Both the position numbers and the translations under genes were made by a program. Positions 1 through 10,909 of a stretch of DNA of 64,000 nucleotides are shown here, in pieces. Origin of the DNA: Taudactylus pleione (lineage: Eukaryota; Chordata; Amphibia; Anura; Myobatrachidae); NCBI GenBank assembly GCA_031769625.1, contig JAUIMM010000171.1:248001-312000 (forward strand), in the 5' to 3' direction. Each line of letters starts with the position of its first letter. Position 1 is the stretch's first letter. Under the pieces are notes generated by a model that worked only from the letters and a program-made list of their open reading frames with translations, did no database searches and was not told the origin of the DNA.

Positions 1-330
1 GCCCCAAATCCATTGTGCTTGAAGCAAAAGTAGACAGTGAGATAAAGAGCTCATTTTCCTTTAGTTAAGTCTTAGATATTTTTTTTAATGGTTCACAAAG
101 TACTATGCATTTATTCTCATGAGTATTCGAATATATTTAGAATGCTGCTGAAATAAACTTGTTGTTCTAGACAATAATACCACAAGTTATAGTCTAATAA
201 GAAATAAAGTATCTTAATTGAAATGTATAAATCTTGGAAAATCATGTATCAGACACTTTACTGAAATAAATGTATTCCATATTTTGCCTGATTACCATGC
301 AACATATGCTACATAAAAATAATTCTTATT
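1..330. repeat. Non-coding repeat, copy A (partner near 34,976-35,660)
   Basis: The sequence from the window start to about 330 matches 34,976-35,660 once an insertion of about 365 bp is removed from the second copy. Shared landmarks in the same order include CCAAATCCATTGTGCT, TTTAGTTAAGTCTTAGA, AATGGTTCACAAAGTACT, a run ending CAGACAATA, and GTATTCCAT near the end. No reading frame is shared. It may be a dispersed repeat or a segmental duplication; its true left edge is outside the window. Confidence 0.6.
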
Positions 331-916
331 TTACTGTTACCATATGAGTTCCTTATTTTAAATGAGAAAAGTAATAGCATTCCCTTTTCATCTTAAAAAA
401 AAACTTTTGGGTAAACTTACAAAAATATCCGGTTAGAAATCCCAGTGGGATTCAAGTGTTTTGTTAAACTCAAAACCACCAGAATCTTTAATTTGATAAA
501 ACAAAAGATTGACAGCATACTACTACCTCCAAGGAGTGCACACCATGAATAAAAGTCAGAATATGGGAAAAGCATTGCTCTGGCCAATCAGACCATTCCA
601 ATGCATTCCTATGGCAGTGGGTGGGAGTGAACTCTTTCCCCGACAAAACATATTAATTTACTAAGAGGCGAGTTTTCTCAAATCATGTTTTCCAATGGTG
701 AATGTAATCGAGTTTTGTTGTGAAACTTTGGTACAAACTCACATGAGAACAATCCTGTGCACAAATGTCCATGGTTTTTTAGATTATGTGCAAGGCGAAA
801 TACATATGAGAACAGAAGTGAGTTTTAAAACTATGCGCAAGAATGCATGCATTTTACTAGCAAAATACTGTGATTTGTTGAATCAGTCACATGTCATATA
901 CACACTGGGCAAGCAT
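331..916. other. No recognisable feature
   Basis: AT-rich sequence lying between the repeat at the window start and the first hAT element. I see no homology to known protein families in any frame. The short ORF at 695-940 has no recognisable domain and runs into the hAT end, so it is not called. Confidence 0.5.
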
Positions 917-1329
917 ATAAAAACTAGGGATGTGTGCTGACCCCCATGTTTTTGTTTTGGATCTGGATCTCCCCTGGTTTTAGATCTGGATTGGTTTTGC
1001 CAAAACCTCACCTCCATGTTTTGTTTTCGGGTTTTGGTTTTGGATCTGGATTTTTTTCTTAAAAATAAAAAATAGCTCAAACCACATAAAATGGGCCAGT
1101 TTCTGTTCCTACAGTATTAATAACTTCAATAACATTTATTTCCACTTGTTTCCAGTACATTTTGACCACCTCACAGCTCACAATATTGATTTTTTTCATT
1201 GAGTTAAAGGGCCAAAAGGTTGCATCCAGCTTGCTGGCTCAAAACTGATTGATATAATTATTAATAGAGTTGAGGACTGTGCAAAGATGATGGTTGGGAT
1301 GCTCTTGAGGATTGGAGAATTGATAGTTT

Positions 1330-1545
1330 ACAGTTTGTGCAGCCCCTGGCTGTAAAATTGATAATAAATTAATTAAAAAAACAATTAATTGGTGCAGCCC
1401 CAGGCTGAATAATTAATAATTATTTAATTTAAAAGTAAAAAACAATTCATTGGGTGCAGCCCCTGGCTGAATAATTAATAAAAATAAGTTCATTGGTGCA
1501 TCCCCTGGCTGTAAAAATAACAAATTAATTAAAAACAAATCATTG
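1330..1545. repeat. Short minisatellite inside the hAT element (about 4 units)
   Basis: The motif GTGCAGCCCCTGGCTG, with small variations, recurs at about 1336, 1392, 1455 and 1496, separated by AT-rich spacers rich in AATTAATAA. It lies beyond the transposase stop codon, towards the left end of the element, and has no coding appearance. Confidence 0.7.
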
Positions 1546-1940
1546 GTTCCTAAACGAACCATAACATTACTTTAAAATGTCAGGCAGCAATGCCCCAACC
1601 AGCACATAATGGAAAGGAAAAAGGTGCAAGATGGAATAGTCCTTGGGCCCTTCCACCCACCCTTTTAGTCATTTTAGTGACAAGGACTGCCAATTGTGGC
1701 TGAAATGATTGGTTTGTTTGGAGCACCATAAAACAAGCTGCCAATGTGCAATGTGCAATGTGCATTGGACATGGAAATTAAAATGATCCCATACACAGAT
1801 TTGGCTTTACATTACAAGTTGTCATCATCCTCGTCCTCATCATCCCCATCAGTGTGTACATCCTCTTCATCACACAATATTAATTCGTCCTCGCTGGAAT
1901 CCACCATAGGCACCTCTGTAATTTTTTTATGTAATTGTTG

Positions 1941-4501
1941 TTAGAGGTCTTCCTCGTGGAATTTGTAATTAATTTTAATGAACATCATATTTTCCACATT
2001 TTGAGGAAGTAACCTCCTAGGCCAATCACAGACAAGGTTGCCAGCTGCATTGAAAACTCTTTTGGAGTACACACTGTAGAGTGGGCAACTTAAGTATTGT
2101 AAAAACCAGTTTGTGTATTGGACTCCAAATTGCCTCTTTCTCCTGCCAGTACTGAAAGGGACTGTTTGATATGCCTATTAGGATGTTATCTCTGAAATAG
2201 TCCTCCACCATTCTGTGAATGGAGACCATATCACACATAGTCATGGTAGAAGACATGTCACTAGTAGACAGTTCTCTCAGTCCCGACCAGATGTCATTTT
2301 TTGGTGAATGATCTGCATGACCAGCAGGCATTCTGTAAGGAAAATTTAGTTTTTTCCTGGCAGCTGCAGAAACTAAAGGAGGAGATGGTGTTTCACGTGA
2401 GGCTGCAGCTGACAATTTTTTTACCAACAGCTTTTTGCATAGTTTTAGATTTTGGTCTTTTGGAAAAAAACTCACAAGGTAGGACTTAAACCTAGGATCC
2501 AGAATGGTTGCAAAAAAATATTTTTCAGATTTCAATAGATTGACTACACTTGGATCCTGGTGAAGTGAATCAAGGGCTTGATCCACCAGTTTAACATTCT
2601 TTGCGCAATTACTCCGTTTTAGTTCCTCATTCAGTTTCTACAGCTGTTTTTGCAAAAGTCTGATGAGGGGAATGACCTGACTCAAGCTGGCAGTGTCTAA
2701 ACTAACTTCAGGTGTGACAAATTCAAAGGGTTTGAGAACATTGTACAACACAGAAATTATTCTCCACTGTGCTTGAGTAAGGTGCATTCCCCCTCCACAG
2801 CCTATGTCATAGGCCGTTGTATAGCCCTGAATGGCCTTTTGCTGTTCCTCCATCCACTGAAGCATATAGAGTGTAGAATTCCACCGAGTTGCTTCCTCTT
2901 GCTTCAGCTGATGGCAGGGCAAATTTAACAGTACCTGCTGGGCATGCAATCTTCGACAAGTGGTTGCTGAATGTCTTAAATGTCCGGATATTTTGCGGGC
3001 CACGAAAGCATCTCCTGCACTCCCCTGTCATTTTTTTAAAAATGTTGCCCCACCAAATTAATTGTGTGAGCAAAACATGGGACATGTTGGAATTCACCCA
3101 CATGTAATGCTCTCACAATATTGGTGGCAATGTCCAAAATCACAAATCCCGAGGAGAGTCCCAGTGGGGTAAGGCAGTTAGTAATGATTTCCCTGAGTTT
3201 TTCTAAGAGGTTCTCAGTGGTATGTCTCTTATTGAAACCAGTTATACAAAGAGTAGCCTGCCTCTGTATCAACTTTCTTTTTCTAGATGTTGCTGCTGCT
3301 GTTGCTGTTGTAAGCAATACACCTACCCAGTCATGTAATCCTTAGTTTGCCCTGTCCCACTTGTCCACATATTAGTGGTCAAGTGGACAGTGGGTGCAAT
3401 GGCATTTCTGAGGACATTAATAAGGTTTATTTTAATGTCCTTGTACAGACTCTGCCTTTCTGGTCTAGCAAAGTGGAATCTAGAAGGGATCTGGTAGCGA
3501 GGACACAGGACCTCAATTACCTGTTCAAAACCCACTGCAGTAATGGCAGATACTGAATGCACATCTAATACCAGCATATATGTAATGGCATCAGTAATCC
3601 GCTGTGCAACTGGGTGATTGCTGTCATACTTGTTTGCCCTTGCAAATGATTGTTTGACAGTTAATTGTTTTTTGGAGGATACACTACAAGTAGTCTTCCA
3701 CCTGGTCCCCTTCTGGGATGAAGATCCACTGACAGCAACAGGCGTAGGTATCAAGGATCCTTCTAAAGAATCATGGTTAGTTGAGGAGTCAATCATGTTT
3801 TGAATAACAACATTGAATGCAGCAGGACTACTCCCGATGATGAATGAGGATGTTTATGATGCAGGTGTTGGTGGTGGATAGTGAAGGCGTTTGGATACCA
3901 CAGAGAGAGAGCAGGTAGGTGACATTGGACTTGTTACATTTTGAGTTTTGGAACTTGGCGACATACACTTTGATATTTGATGAATGCGCTCCAAGGGGCA
4001 TAACAAGGAGGAAGTTCCTAGGTGGTTTAGGTCCCTCCCTCTACTCACTCTTGCTTGGCAATGAATACATACGGCATGATTGGGGTGGAAATAATTCCAC
4101 AGCAAATAAGTTGATTTTTTGGTCTTTTGCCCTGGCATGACAACAATGGGCTTTGGCTTTTTCAATCCATGGAAAACAGCTGTTGCCTTACTTACACAAA
4201 GGACATCCTCAGCCTCAACAACCTCATCACCAACATCTTCATCATCAACATCCTCATCATCCTTAGCGCCTTCAACTACCAAAATATCCTCCTCCTCCAT
4301 GTGCAATTCCACAGTAGCATCCTCACTGACTACATCTACAAGACGTTGACTGCCCTTCCCCACATTTACAGAGGGCACACAAATGTTGGTACTTGGAGGA
4401 TCATCCAGTACACTAGTATTTAGGTCTGGCTCACACATGGCAACCAAGAACACACTTGCACTCTCCTCAGGGATTTGTGATTTCAATTTCTCAGGGCACA
4501 C
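1941..4501 (-). pseudogene. hAT transposase with N-terminal BED zinc finger, disrupted
   Basis: This would encode the transposase that cuts and pastes the element. Read on the minus strand, the order is: an acidic region; a BED zinc finger near 3.97-4.1 kb (LLWNYF, then CIHC); the N-terminal transposase region with VIEVLCPRY and LTTNMWTS near 3.35-3.5 kb; the FVILDIATNIVRA and CFAHTINLV motifs near 3.05-3.15 kb; EEATRWNSTLYML near 2.9 kb; FFATILDPRFK near 2.5 kb; and the C-terminal dimerisation region, ending NLVCDWPRRLLP and a stop at 1941. At least four frame breaks separate these parts, the last inside the C-terminal region near 2.07 kb. The usual aspartate of the TTDxWTS motif is asparagine, and the first histidine expected in the finger is replaced by proline. 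The true start codon was not found; a first exon could lie upstream. Confidence 0.85.
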
Positions 4502-4989
4502 AGTTGGTTTTTCCAGAGCAGTCTTACTTTAATTAAAAACTTTCAATTTTTGAATGGTACCATCACCACTACTAGTACAAGCATAATGGCTACCAGAACA
4601 AGCAGTCAACATAAATAAAGGCCAAGGCTTTACCCTTTCCTTGCCACTTTGTGTAGTAAATGGCAAATTGCCAATTTTTTGTTTATCTAAAGGCAACTTG
4701 CCGTTCAATTTTTTTTATTTACTACAGTAAAAGTAGCTTTACCATATCCATGGCATGACTTAAGCCCTGGGGCATAGACCTTCATAGAGGACAAGGAAGT
4801 TGACGGCCAGGCATTATCATGATGACTGCTGGTGGCAGCTACAACATATGGTTCTTGGCCTTGCTCTCCTGTCATGTGACAGCCCTCCATATTTTCTGCA
4901 GTCTTGAAGCAGTGTCACAAGCACCAATAGTGTAGCCAATGTGCGGTTACAAAATTCACACACACGCAGTCATGCGCACCCAGAAAAAA

Positions 4990-5765
4990 ATATACAATAC
5001 ACTTTTTTTTTTTCGGGTCTAGGACTTGGGCCCAGAGCACAGATTTATGATGACTGGAGTCGGGCAGCACTTGGTTGCATTGCTGTATATTGTGTGGCTA
5101 AGCCTGATACACGCTCACACACAGAAAAAAAATAGACAAAAGACACTTTTTTTGGGGGGGGGTTCGGGTCCTGAACTTGGGCCCAGAGCACAGATTGATG
5201 ACGACTGGAGTCAAGCAGAACTAGGTTGCAACTTGCATTGCTGCTGTATCTTGTACAGCTAAGCCTAACACGCACACACACAGGAAAAAAATAGACAAAA
5301 TACACTATTTTGGGGGCATTTTTTTGGGGTCTAGAACTTGGGCCCAGAGCACAGATTTATGATGACTGGAGTCGGACAGCACTAGGTTGCATTGCTGTAT
5401 CTTCTGCATCTAAGCTTAACACGCACACACACAGAGAAAAAAAATAGACAAAAGACACTTTTTGTGGGGGGGGGTTCAGGTCCTGAACTTGGGCCCAGAA
5501 CACAGATTGATGACGACTGGAGTCAAGCAGAACTAGGTTGCAACTTGCATTGCTGCTGTATCTTGTGCTGCTAAGCCTAACATGCACACAAAATACACTA
5601 TTTTTTGTTGTTTTTTTTCCGGTCCAGAACTTGGTCCCAGAGCACAGATTGATGATGACTGGAGTTGGGTAGCACTAGGTTGCTTTGCTGTTTCTTGTGC
5701 AGCTAAGCCTAACCCGCACACAAACAGAAAAAAAATAAAAAGACAATATATATTTTTTTTTTTCG
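4990..5765. repeat. Tandem array of about 150-bp units (5 copies) in the hAT element
   Basis: The landmark CCCAGAGCACAG recurs at about 5031, 5181, 5342, 5493 and 5637, giving unit lengths of roughly 145-160 bp. Each unit also carries GATGACTGGAGT, a GCTAAGCCTAACACGCACACA-like stretch and a poly-A/poly-T or poly-G run. It lies in the 5' non-coding end of the transposase gene. Related but shorter units (about 115 bp) occur at the same relative place in the second hAT at 58.46-58.79 kb. Confidence 0.8.
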
Positions 5766-6209
5766 GATCCAGAACTTGTCTCTATGGTTTTGCCTCGGTT
5801 TGAGATCTGGGGCCAGTGGTGGAACCGAATGCACGTTCGGTTCTCGCCCCGGATCTCAAAATTCGGGTGGACTTGGATCTCTGAGATCCGAAACCGCTCA
5901 TCTCCAATAAAATGCACCAAATAGACACACCTTTGAGGGTTTTGTTGGTAGGAGTTTGCAGAGGGACAGTGAGGAGTGTGTTTAGTGCTGTAAGAGAGTT
6001 TGGTGCTAGTGACTTCGATTGCTGCTTGGTGTGTGGTAGTTGTTTAGTGCTTATTTGCTGTTTTGTAAGTTATCTATTTGTCTTCATTTTCTGTCTCCAT
6101 TGTGGGTTTTTTTGGTCCTTTCCGTGTTTTGTGTGTGTGTGGGTAGTAGGTGAGGAGGATTTTGTTTGTTTGTTATTTCCTTTTCTGTGTTTTGTGTTTC
6201 TGTAGGGAC

Positions 6210-6752
6210 ATGGTTAGGATTATGTCCAGGGGAGAGGAGAGGCAGGGAGAGAGTGAGGTGGGTGAGGCTGCTGCTCAAGCAGCCCTATTGAGCAGTTCAG
6301 GCTGCAGTGATGAAGCGCCCATGGAGAGGGGCAAGACAAAGACAGGGAGCAATGTCAAGTTCACTTGTAAGGGAAACATGGGCCTTGTTCAGGAGGTCAT
6401 GAAATTCCACCACCTGCTGTTTGGACATAAGGATGCAAGCACATCGGCACATCATAACAATGCCATCTGGACTTCGATTGAGAGTGCAGTCAACGCTAAG
6501 GGGACCACTTGCCGCTCTCTGGATAACATTAAAAAACGCTTCTCAGACATCAAACGTATAAAAGACAAATTGACGAGCGAGGCCCAGGCAGAAAGAGAAA
6601 ATGGCAGAGGCTCACCCTACCAGGCAGACTACCTTGACTATGAGGAAGCAGTCAAACCCATAATACAACCTAAGGTTGTCAGGCGTCTCAATGTCCGGGA
6701 TACCGATGCCCCCAGGTGCACTGATAAGAGGATATGTGATTCATTCAAATAA
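6210..6752 (+). CDS. Myb/SANT-like DNA-binding protein of PIF/Harbinger type
   Basis: An uninterrupted ORF of about 180 residues from the ATG at 6210. A splice-acceptor-like stretch (TTTCTGTAG) ends just before it, so I prefer this start over the upstream ATG at 6150, whose first 20 codons look like translated intron. Residues from about 55 to 125 form a Myb/SANT-like domain: the motif GLVQEVMKFHHLLFG is followed by AIWTSIESAVNA and KKRFSDIKRIKDKL, a layout typical of the Myb-like accessory proteins of PIF/Harbinger transposons and of the host protein family derived from them (NAIF1/MSANTD). In those transposons the protein helps the transposase into the nucleus and onto the element ends. No transposase lies next to it here. 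A polyadenylation signal AATAAA lies near 7011. An intact frame is unusual in this window. Confidence 0.65.
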   Translation: MVRIMSRGEERQGESEVGEAAAQAALLSSSGCSDEAPMERGKTKTGSNVKFTCKGNMGLVQEVMKFHHLLFGHKDASTSAHHNNAIWTSIESAVNAKGTTCRSLDNIKKRFSDIKRIKDKLTSEAQAERENGRGSPYQADYLDYEEAVKPIIQPKVVRRLNVRDTDAPRCTDKRICDSFK

Positions 6753-6862
6753 TGTTTTATTTGTGGTCCCGATTTGTAGTTATGTCTATACTATTGACTT
6801 TGCAATGTAATGTATGTTTTTTTTATTTTTTGTTTATTCATGTCTCAATCTTTGCCATTTTC

Positions 6863-6972
6863 TTGTGGAACTACATATACCAGCATGGCATGTTTCAGTA
6901 TTTTAAAGCCCTCATAGTAAAACTGTGGCCAACCATGCTGGGTAGTGTAGTTCAACAGCAGCTGAAGGGGAC
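6863..6972. repeat. Old copy of a palindromic MITE (GTAGTTCAACA family)
   Basis: TGTGGAACTACATATACCAG near the left and GTAGTGTAGTTCAACAGCAG near the right form a foldback with an inner GGCATG / CATGCTGG pair. The same family is far better preserved at 43,972-44,119. It sits in the 3' trailer of the Myb/SANT ORF. Confidence 0.6.
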
Positions 6973-7070
6973 CTTATTAGCCACCCCTTGGTTTTTTTCT
7001 GTTTTTCTTCAATAAATGTAATTTTATGGAGTTTTCTAATAATGTGGGTTTTTTTGGGTGGGGGGGTTGT

Positions 7071-8100
7071 TTTTACTTATTTTAAAAAAGGGAATGTTAA
7101 ACCTTTTACATAAGGGAGATTATAGTCGGTTGTAGTATATGCAGCGCAATGCGCTGTTAAGCTGTGTGCCATGCTCTGCCCAAATGAGTGTCTAGCTTTA
7201 TTAAGGTGTACACTGCTGGAGGGGTGTGTCTTGCACCGCCTATAAAGGGTCTTGTAACACTCAAGGGGTGTGTATAGCACTATTTTAATGTCTTTAATCC
7301 CCTTTCTCTTAATGTTAAACCCAGTCTATCCAGATATCATCATATCCCCCATCCCATGTAGACTACAAACCTGCCTGAAGGTAATTGGAGGGAAGAGTGT
7401 AGAAAAAAATAGATATATGTGGCTATCATACCTGGAGGGTACAATTCTTATGCAATCACTTATGAGTGGTGGTGGGGGATATCACAAGATCCCTGTGGGA
7501 TCCACCAAAATTCCAAAATATATAAAACCTAAACACATCCTCCACCACCACTTGTTAGTAATTGCATTAGAGTTTATACAAATAGGCACCAGTGAATGCT
7601 TGCAGCAGTTACACATGGCTCGGCATTTCTCAAGACAAAAACTTACTTTAGTGTTGTTGTTCTCATGGGTTCAGGAATCTTCAGCATGCATCTTAGAATA
7701 TTTCTCCATCTTGTCTGGCTCCTCTTCCTGGTTCCATTGACATCTGGACTGCATTGCTTCAGAGAGCAGGGGAGCTGGCCAGGTTGTGCAGAGTAGGATC
7801 CGTAGACAGCAGCATTGGCTCTGCGGCTGCAGGCCGGCAATCTATTAGGTAGTCCAATATCTATGCCACCAACCCAGGTGGAAGATACATTTTGGATCAG
7901 CCCACCCCTGTAATAGAGAAAGGAGTGAAGTGGAACAGTGCTGCCTGTGCACTACTATACTTCATACCACAGTTCACATGAGGAAAGAGCTCTCCACAAG
8001 CCCTCCTATCACTTAATTGAACATGGGTGAGCAGTGCAGAAATTCAGATTGCAGTGCCCCACTCTTCCAGGTCCTCCTCTCTCCATCTCCATACCAACAT
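7071..8100. other. No recognisable feature
   Basis: Mixed-composition sequence. An ORF at 7270-7740 (+) is open for 156 codons but shows no recognisable motif and no coding-like composition, so it is not called a gene. Confidence 0.4.
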
Positions 8101-9230
8101 GGGTGCTGCACTATTGAAAAAATCACCACAGGGTCAGACAGCATGCAGCGCCAGATGCCAAGATTAGGGTGTGCCTAAGCACAGTTGGCACCCCCCATGA
8201 ACATGCCTATGCTGCTGGGCAGGTGGTGAGGTGGCCACCACAGTGCTGTGTGTAGCGGTGGCTGCGTTGCCAGCTGCCCAGCAGCATACCGCCTACACTA
8301 ATGTGTCCTTGCCATATACATTTTTAAAATTGTATAATTACTTTAATATAAATTTAGTATAGCAGCTATTATTGTATATTTTTTTATATTTACTGTGTTT
8401 TGTCCCTGTGCTGTGCCCCCTTCTTGTGTGCAATTTCCCCCCACCCCCGAAGGGGTCAATGATTTTCCCCAACCAGTCAGACTGTTCAGTGTTAATGGGG
8501 CTTGTGGAGCAGGGACTCCCTCACCGGACTCAAGATGGGGAGCCCTGTCTGCCCGTCAGTGTGGCTGGAGGATGACAGACCATAAGTGGTGCGCGACAGT
8601 AGCACATGGGTCTGTCGTGAATAGAGCTGAGGGGAAACTGTTAAGGGGACTGCACTGCAGACCTTTAGGGAGGCCTGTGGGAATGTTTAGAAAGGGAAGA
8701 CCTGCACTGAGGGACTGATGGTGGCTGCAGTCAGCGCAGTGTTTTTGGAGGCAGTAATGGAGCAGTGTGAAGGACCTTCTCTGGAGTCTGAGTGACAGCT
8801 GCCAGTGTAGGAGGAGCTGGAGGCAGATCAGCAGAGGCCAGTGCCAGCCATTCCTTCAATACCTCTATTGGAAGCAGGTAGTCTGTAGGTGGGTGTGGGG
8901 GCAGATAAAAGTAGAATGGAGCCAGTGGATGAGACAAGCTTCAGTCTTCACTTCATACCCCTTGGTGCCAGTGGGAGATTCAGAGGCAGGAGGCGGAACT
9001 AGGCGGACTTCTATCAGGAGGCAGGGCGGCTTGTATTCATATTCCAGACATCACGCATTATGACGTCCTCTCATCCAGTCCATGTCCCATCCCAACTTCT
9101 GCATGTGCAATCCAGATTCCCTATGGGACAGTGGGGAATCCTGGGTTTTGTTAAACATTCCGGGGTAGCGGGAGACTCTGCAGTGAAGCGGGAGTCTCCC
9201 GCAGGAATCAGGAGGGTAGGCAACTCTGTT
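8100..9230. other. GC-richer, uncharacterised stretch
   Basis: This stretch is clearly richer in G and C than its surroundings, with several short overlapping ORFs on both strands, none with a recognisable domain. The opening, around 8150-8290, resembles the start of the minisatellite-bearing hAT elements only loosely. It could be an old LTR or repeat body; I cannot classify it. Confidence 0.3.
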
Positions 9231-9785
9231 TTACATACAGTATTTATTATACATTCTTTATATCCCCTGTTTTGCATGTCTGTAATTTCCTTAGTCAAAC
9301 ACATTAACTCAGGCTTTAAGAGCACATAACACTTCACTTTGGAAATACACATCCCACTATGCCTTTATATAGTATTGTAGTGAATGCATTATTAAATTTG
9401 GGTCACACATGCAGTGATATTTTGTTAGACAACAGCTGAATGTACAATTATTAGACATATCTCCTTTTTGTTTGTTTTCTGACTTACTGTATGTGAAGCT
9501 TCTGTGCTTGTGGTGTGCTTGCTGTTGTTTAAGCTAGGAATTTCATGGGTACTTCAGAAATGGCTTAAAAACATACATTCATGTGTTCTAATTTCCTATT
9601 TTAGCCACAGTCAACTATACTACTGTACCTTTTTTTATAAGGTAATCATTTTTAAAGGACGATTATTAAACAAAATGCATATTTAATTTAAAAAATTTTG
9701 GCATCAAGCAATAATATCAACCCTCAATTTCAAAATACAAACACACACTTGATAATGTAAATTTTGTATAACTCTTTCAACAGGC
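9231..9785. other. No recognisable feature
   Basis: AT-rich sequence without clear repeats or coding motifs, ending in a pyrimidine tract and CAACAG that looks like a splice acceptor for the exon-like segment that follows. Confidence 0.4.
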
Positions 9786-9857
9786 AAAAAAACTGGCACA
9801 AAAAAGAGAAAACACAGGCAACAGGAGGATTCAGATTTGGAAGAGGCTAGTAAATAA
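9783..9857 (+). other. Exon-like segment X, ends in a stop codon
   Basis: An acceptor-like CTCTTTCAACAG is followed by an open stretch that reads KKTGTKKRKHRQQ then EDSDLEEASK and a TAA stop. The last residues align with those of segment Z at 10,622-10,708 (pattern K-x-R-x-x-E-x-S-x-L-x-x-x-S-x-stop). The basic then acidic composition would suit a nuclear protein tail. No family is recognised, and it may be a fortuitous match. Confidence 0.35.
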
Positions 9858-9923
9858 TTGCACAAATAATTGCAGACATCAGTAAGAAGTCACATTGTAA
9901 AAGAGGTTATGTATTGCTTTAAG

Positions 9924-10541
9924 GTCCATCCAGCAACAGCAACCAGCATTAGGAAGAAGGATACTGTAACGGCCAGGGTTTTTCGGCATGGTAGTCACCG
10001 GGTATTACCTGTGAGGTCATTATGGTGGGGGGTCTCTGGCAGTGGTGCTGGTGTTTGGTGAGGGGCATTGGCTGCACGTAGTTCTGTGTGGGCACATTGT
10101 CACAAGACCTGGTGAGGTCTGGCGGTGTTTCTGTTCCATTGGCATGGGTGCCGCCATCTTGCCTGCGGCCAACCTGCTGGACTTACCCTGCACCCTCTAT
10201 ATATCTTCTTACCAGCCTGAGTACCTGAACCTGCTGTTTCCCTGTTCCTTGCTTCATTTCACTCCCAGCTGGACTTCACTACCTCTGCCTGCATCAGTTA
10301 CAGCTCACCAAACCTGCATTTAGTTACAGCTCATCATACCTGCATTCGGTTTTCAGCTCACCATACTTGGATGCTGGACTGTTCCTGCCCATCACATGTC
10401 TTCTAAGTCACTTATTAAAAACTCCACTTTTTCATTTAATTCTGCTTCTGTGTCTGCTTCTATCACCACCCCGGGTCCACAACAAATTCAGAACCTTACA
10501 GCTACGTAGCCAAGTGCAGGCCTCTGAGTATGATGCTGCAG
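9924..10541 (+). other. Exon-like segment Y, split by a solo LTR
   Basis: After an acceptor-like GCTTTAAG, an open stretch begins (SIQQQQPALGRRI), is interrupted by the solo LTR at 9,965-10,500, and resumes after the target duplication (SQVQASEYDAA), ending at a donor-like GCAG/GTAATT. The upstream flank and the QQPAL motif resemble segment Z, but Y is 1 bp shorter near its start, so the two are not in the same phase. It is either a decayed exon or part of a repeat. Confidence 0.35.
9960..10505 (+). mobile_element. Solo LTR, about 536 bp, of the CGGCCAGGG family
   Basis: The LTR runs from 9965 (TGTAACGGCCAGGG) to 10,500 (CAGAACCTTACA), starting TG and ending CA as LTRs do. The flanks GATAC (9960-9964) and GCTAC (10,501-10,505) match at 4 of 5 positions, consistent with a 5-bp target duplication. 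A second member lies at 59,590-60,409; shared blocks include TTACCTGTGAGGTCATT, GCATGGGTGCCGCCATCTTG-like sequence, ACTTATTAAAA and ACCACCCCGGGTCCACAA. No internal retrotransposon region is present, so recombination between the two LTRs is the likely origin. The class (Ty3/Gypsy or endogenous retrovirus) is not certain. Confidence 0.75.
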
Positions 10542-10621
10542 GTAATTAATGTCTAACATTGTTGGCTGTGCATACAACAGTAAGAGGTACCAATGTTCAA
10601 AAATATAATGTTTTGCTTTAA

Positions 10622-10708
10622 GGTGCATCCATGTCACAGCAACCAGCACTGAACGTGAGCAAGTCCAGGCATGTAGAAGTTTCCAATTTGGATGATGAAA
10701 GTTATTAA
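10622..10708 (+). other. Exon-like segment Z, ends in a stop codon
   Basis: A GCTTTAAG acceptor-like sequence precedes an open stretch with SMSQQPALNVSKSRH and then NLDDESY followed by TAA. It shares the QQPAL motif and upstream flank with segment Y and the C-terminal pattern with segment X. Confidence 0.35.
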
Positions 10709-10785
10709 ATTCAACCAATAGTCTGCTCCCTGCATACAAGAAGAAACAGTACAATATATATTTAATTAAAGTTTTACTTTGAGGC

Positions 10786-10900
10786 CCGTCCTTGGCTCAG
10801 GCACAAATGCAACCCACAACACACCTAGACCAAGGCACAGGTCAAACGATGGCCTCACTGAATCTGCCTGCTATTCTGGAATCTCCACTTCTGGAAGGTG
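10786..10900 (+). other. Exon-like segment W with consensus donor
   Basis: After an AT-rich tract and TTTGAG, a stretch of about 37 codons is open (PVLGSGTNATHNTPRPRHRS then DGLTES) and ends at TTCTGGAAG/GTGAGT, a near-perfect splice donor. It follows the three similar segments and has the same approximate size. Confidence 0.3.
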
Positions 10901-10909
10901 AGTCTGTGA

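Larger units (their letters stand above)
917..5914 (-). mobile_element. hAT transposon, about 5.0 kb, with 8-bp target duplications
   Basis: The element proper spans 925-5906. The left end reads TAGGGATGTGTGC and the right end, on the minus strand, reads TGGAGATGAGCGG, which fits the short hAT terminal-repeat style. Flanking 8-bp sequences ATAAAAAC (917-924) and ATAAAATG (5907-5914) match at 6 of 8 positions, as expected for an aged hAT target duplication. The inside holds a minus-strand BED-finger transposase broken into several frames, a short tandem array near each end, and no other gene. Two other elements in the window, at 48,803-49,172 and 56,408-59,364, share its terminal sequence. Confidence 0.8.

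Noticed and set aside
4119..4423. Plus-strand serine/threonine-rich ORFs
   Set aside because: Antisense to the acidic region of the hAT transposase.
7270..7740. Open reading frame of 156 codons
   Set aside because: No recognisable domain, no biased composition and no supporting splice or promoter context.
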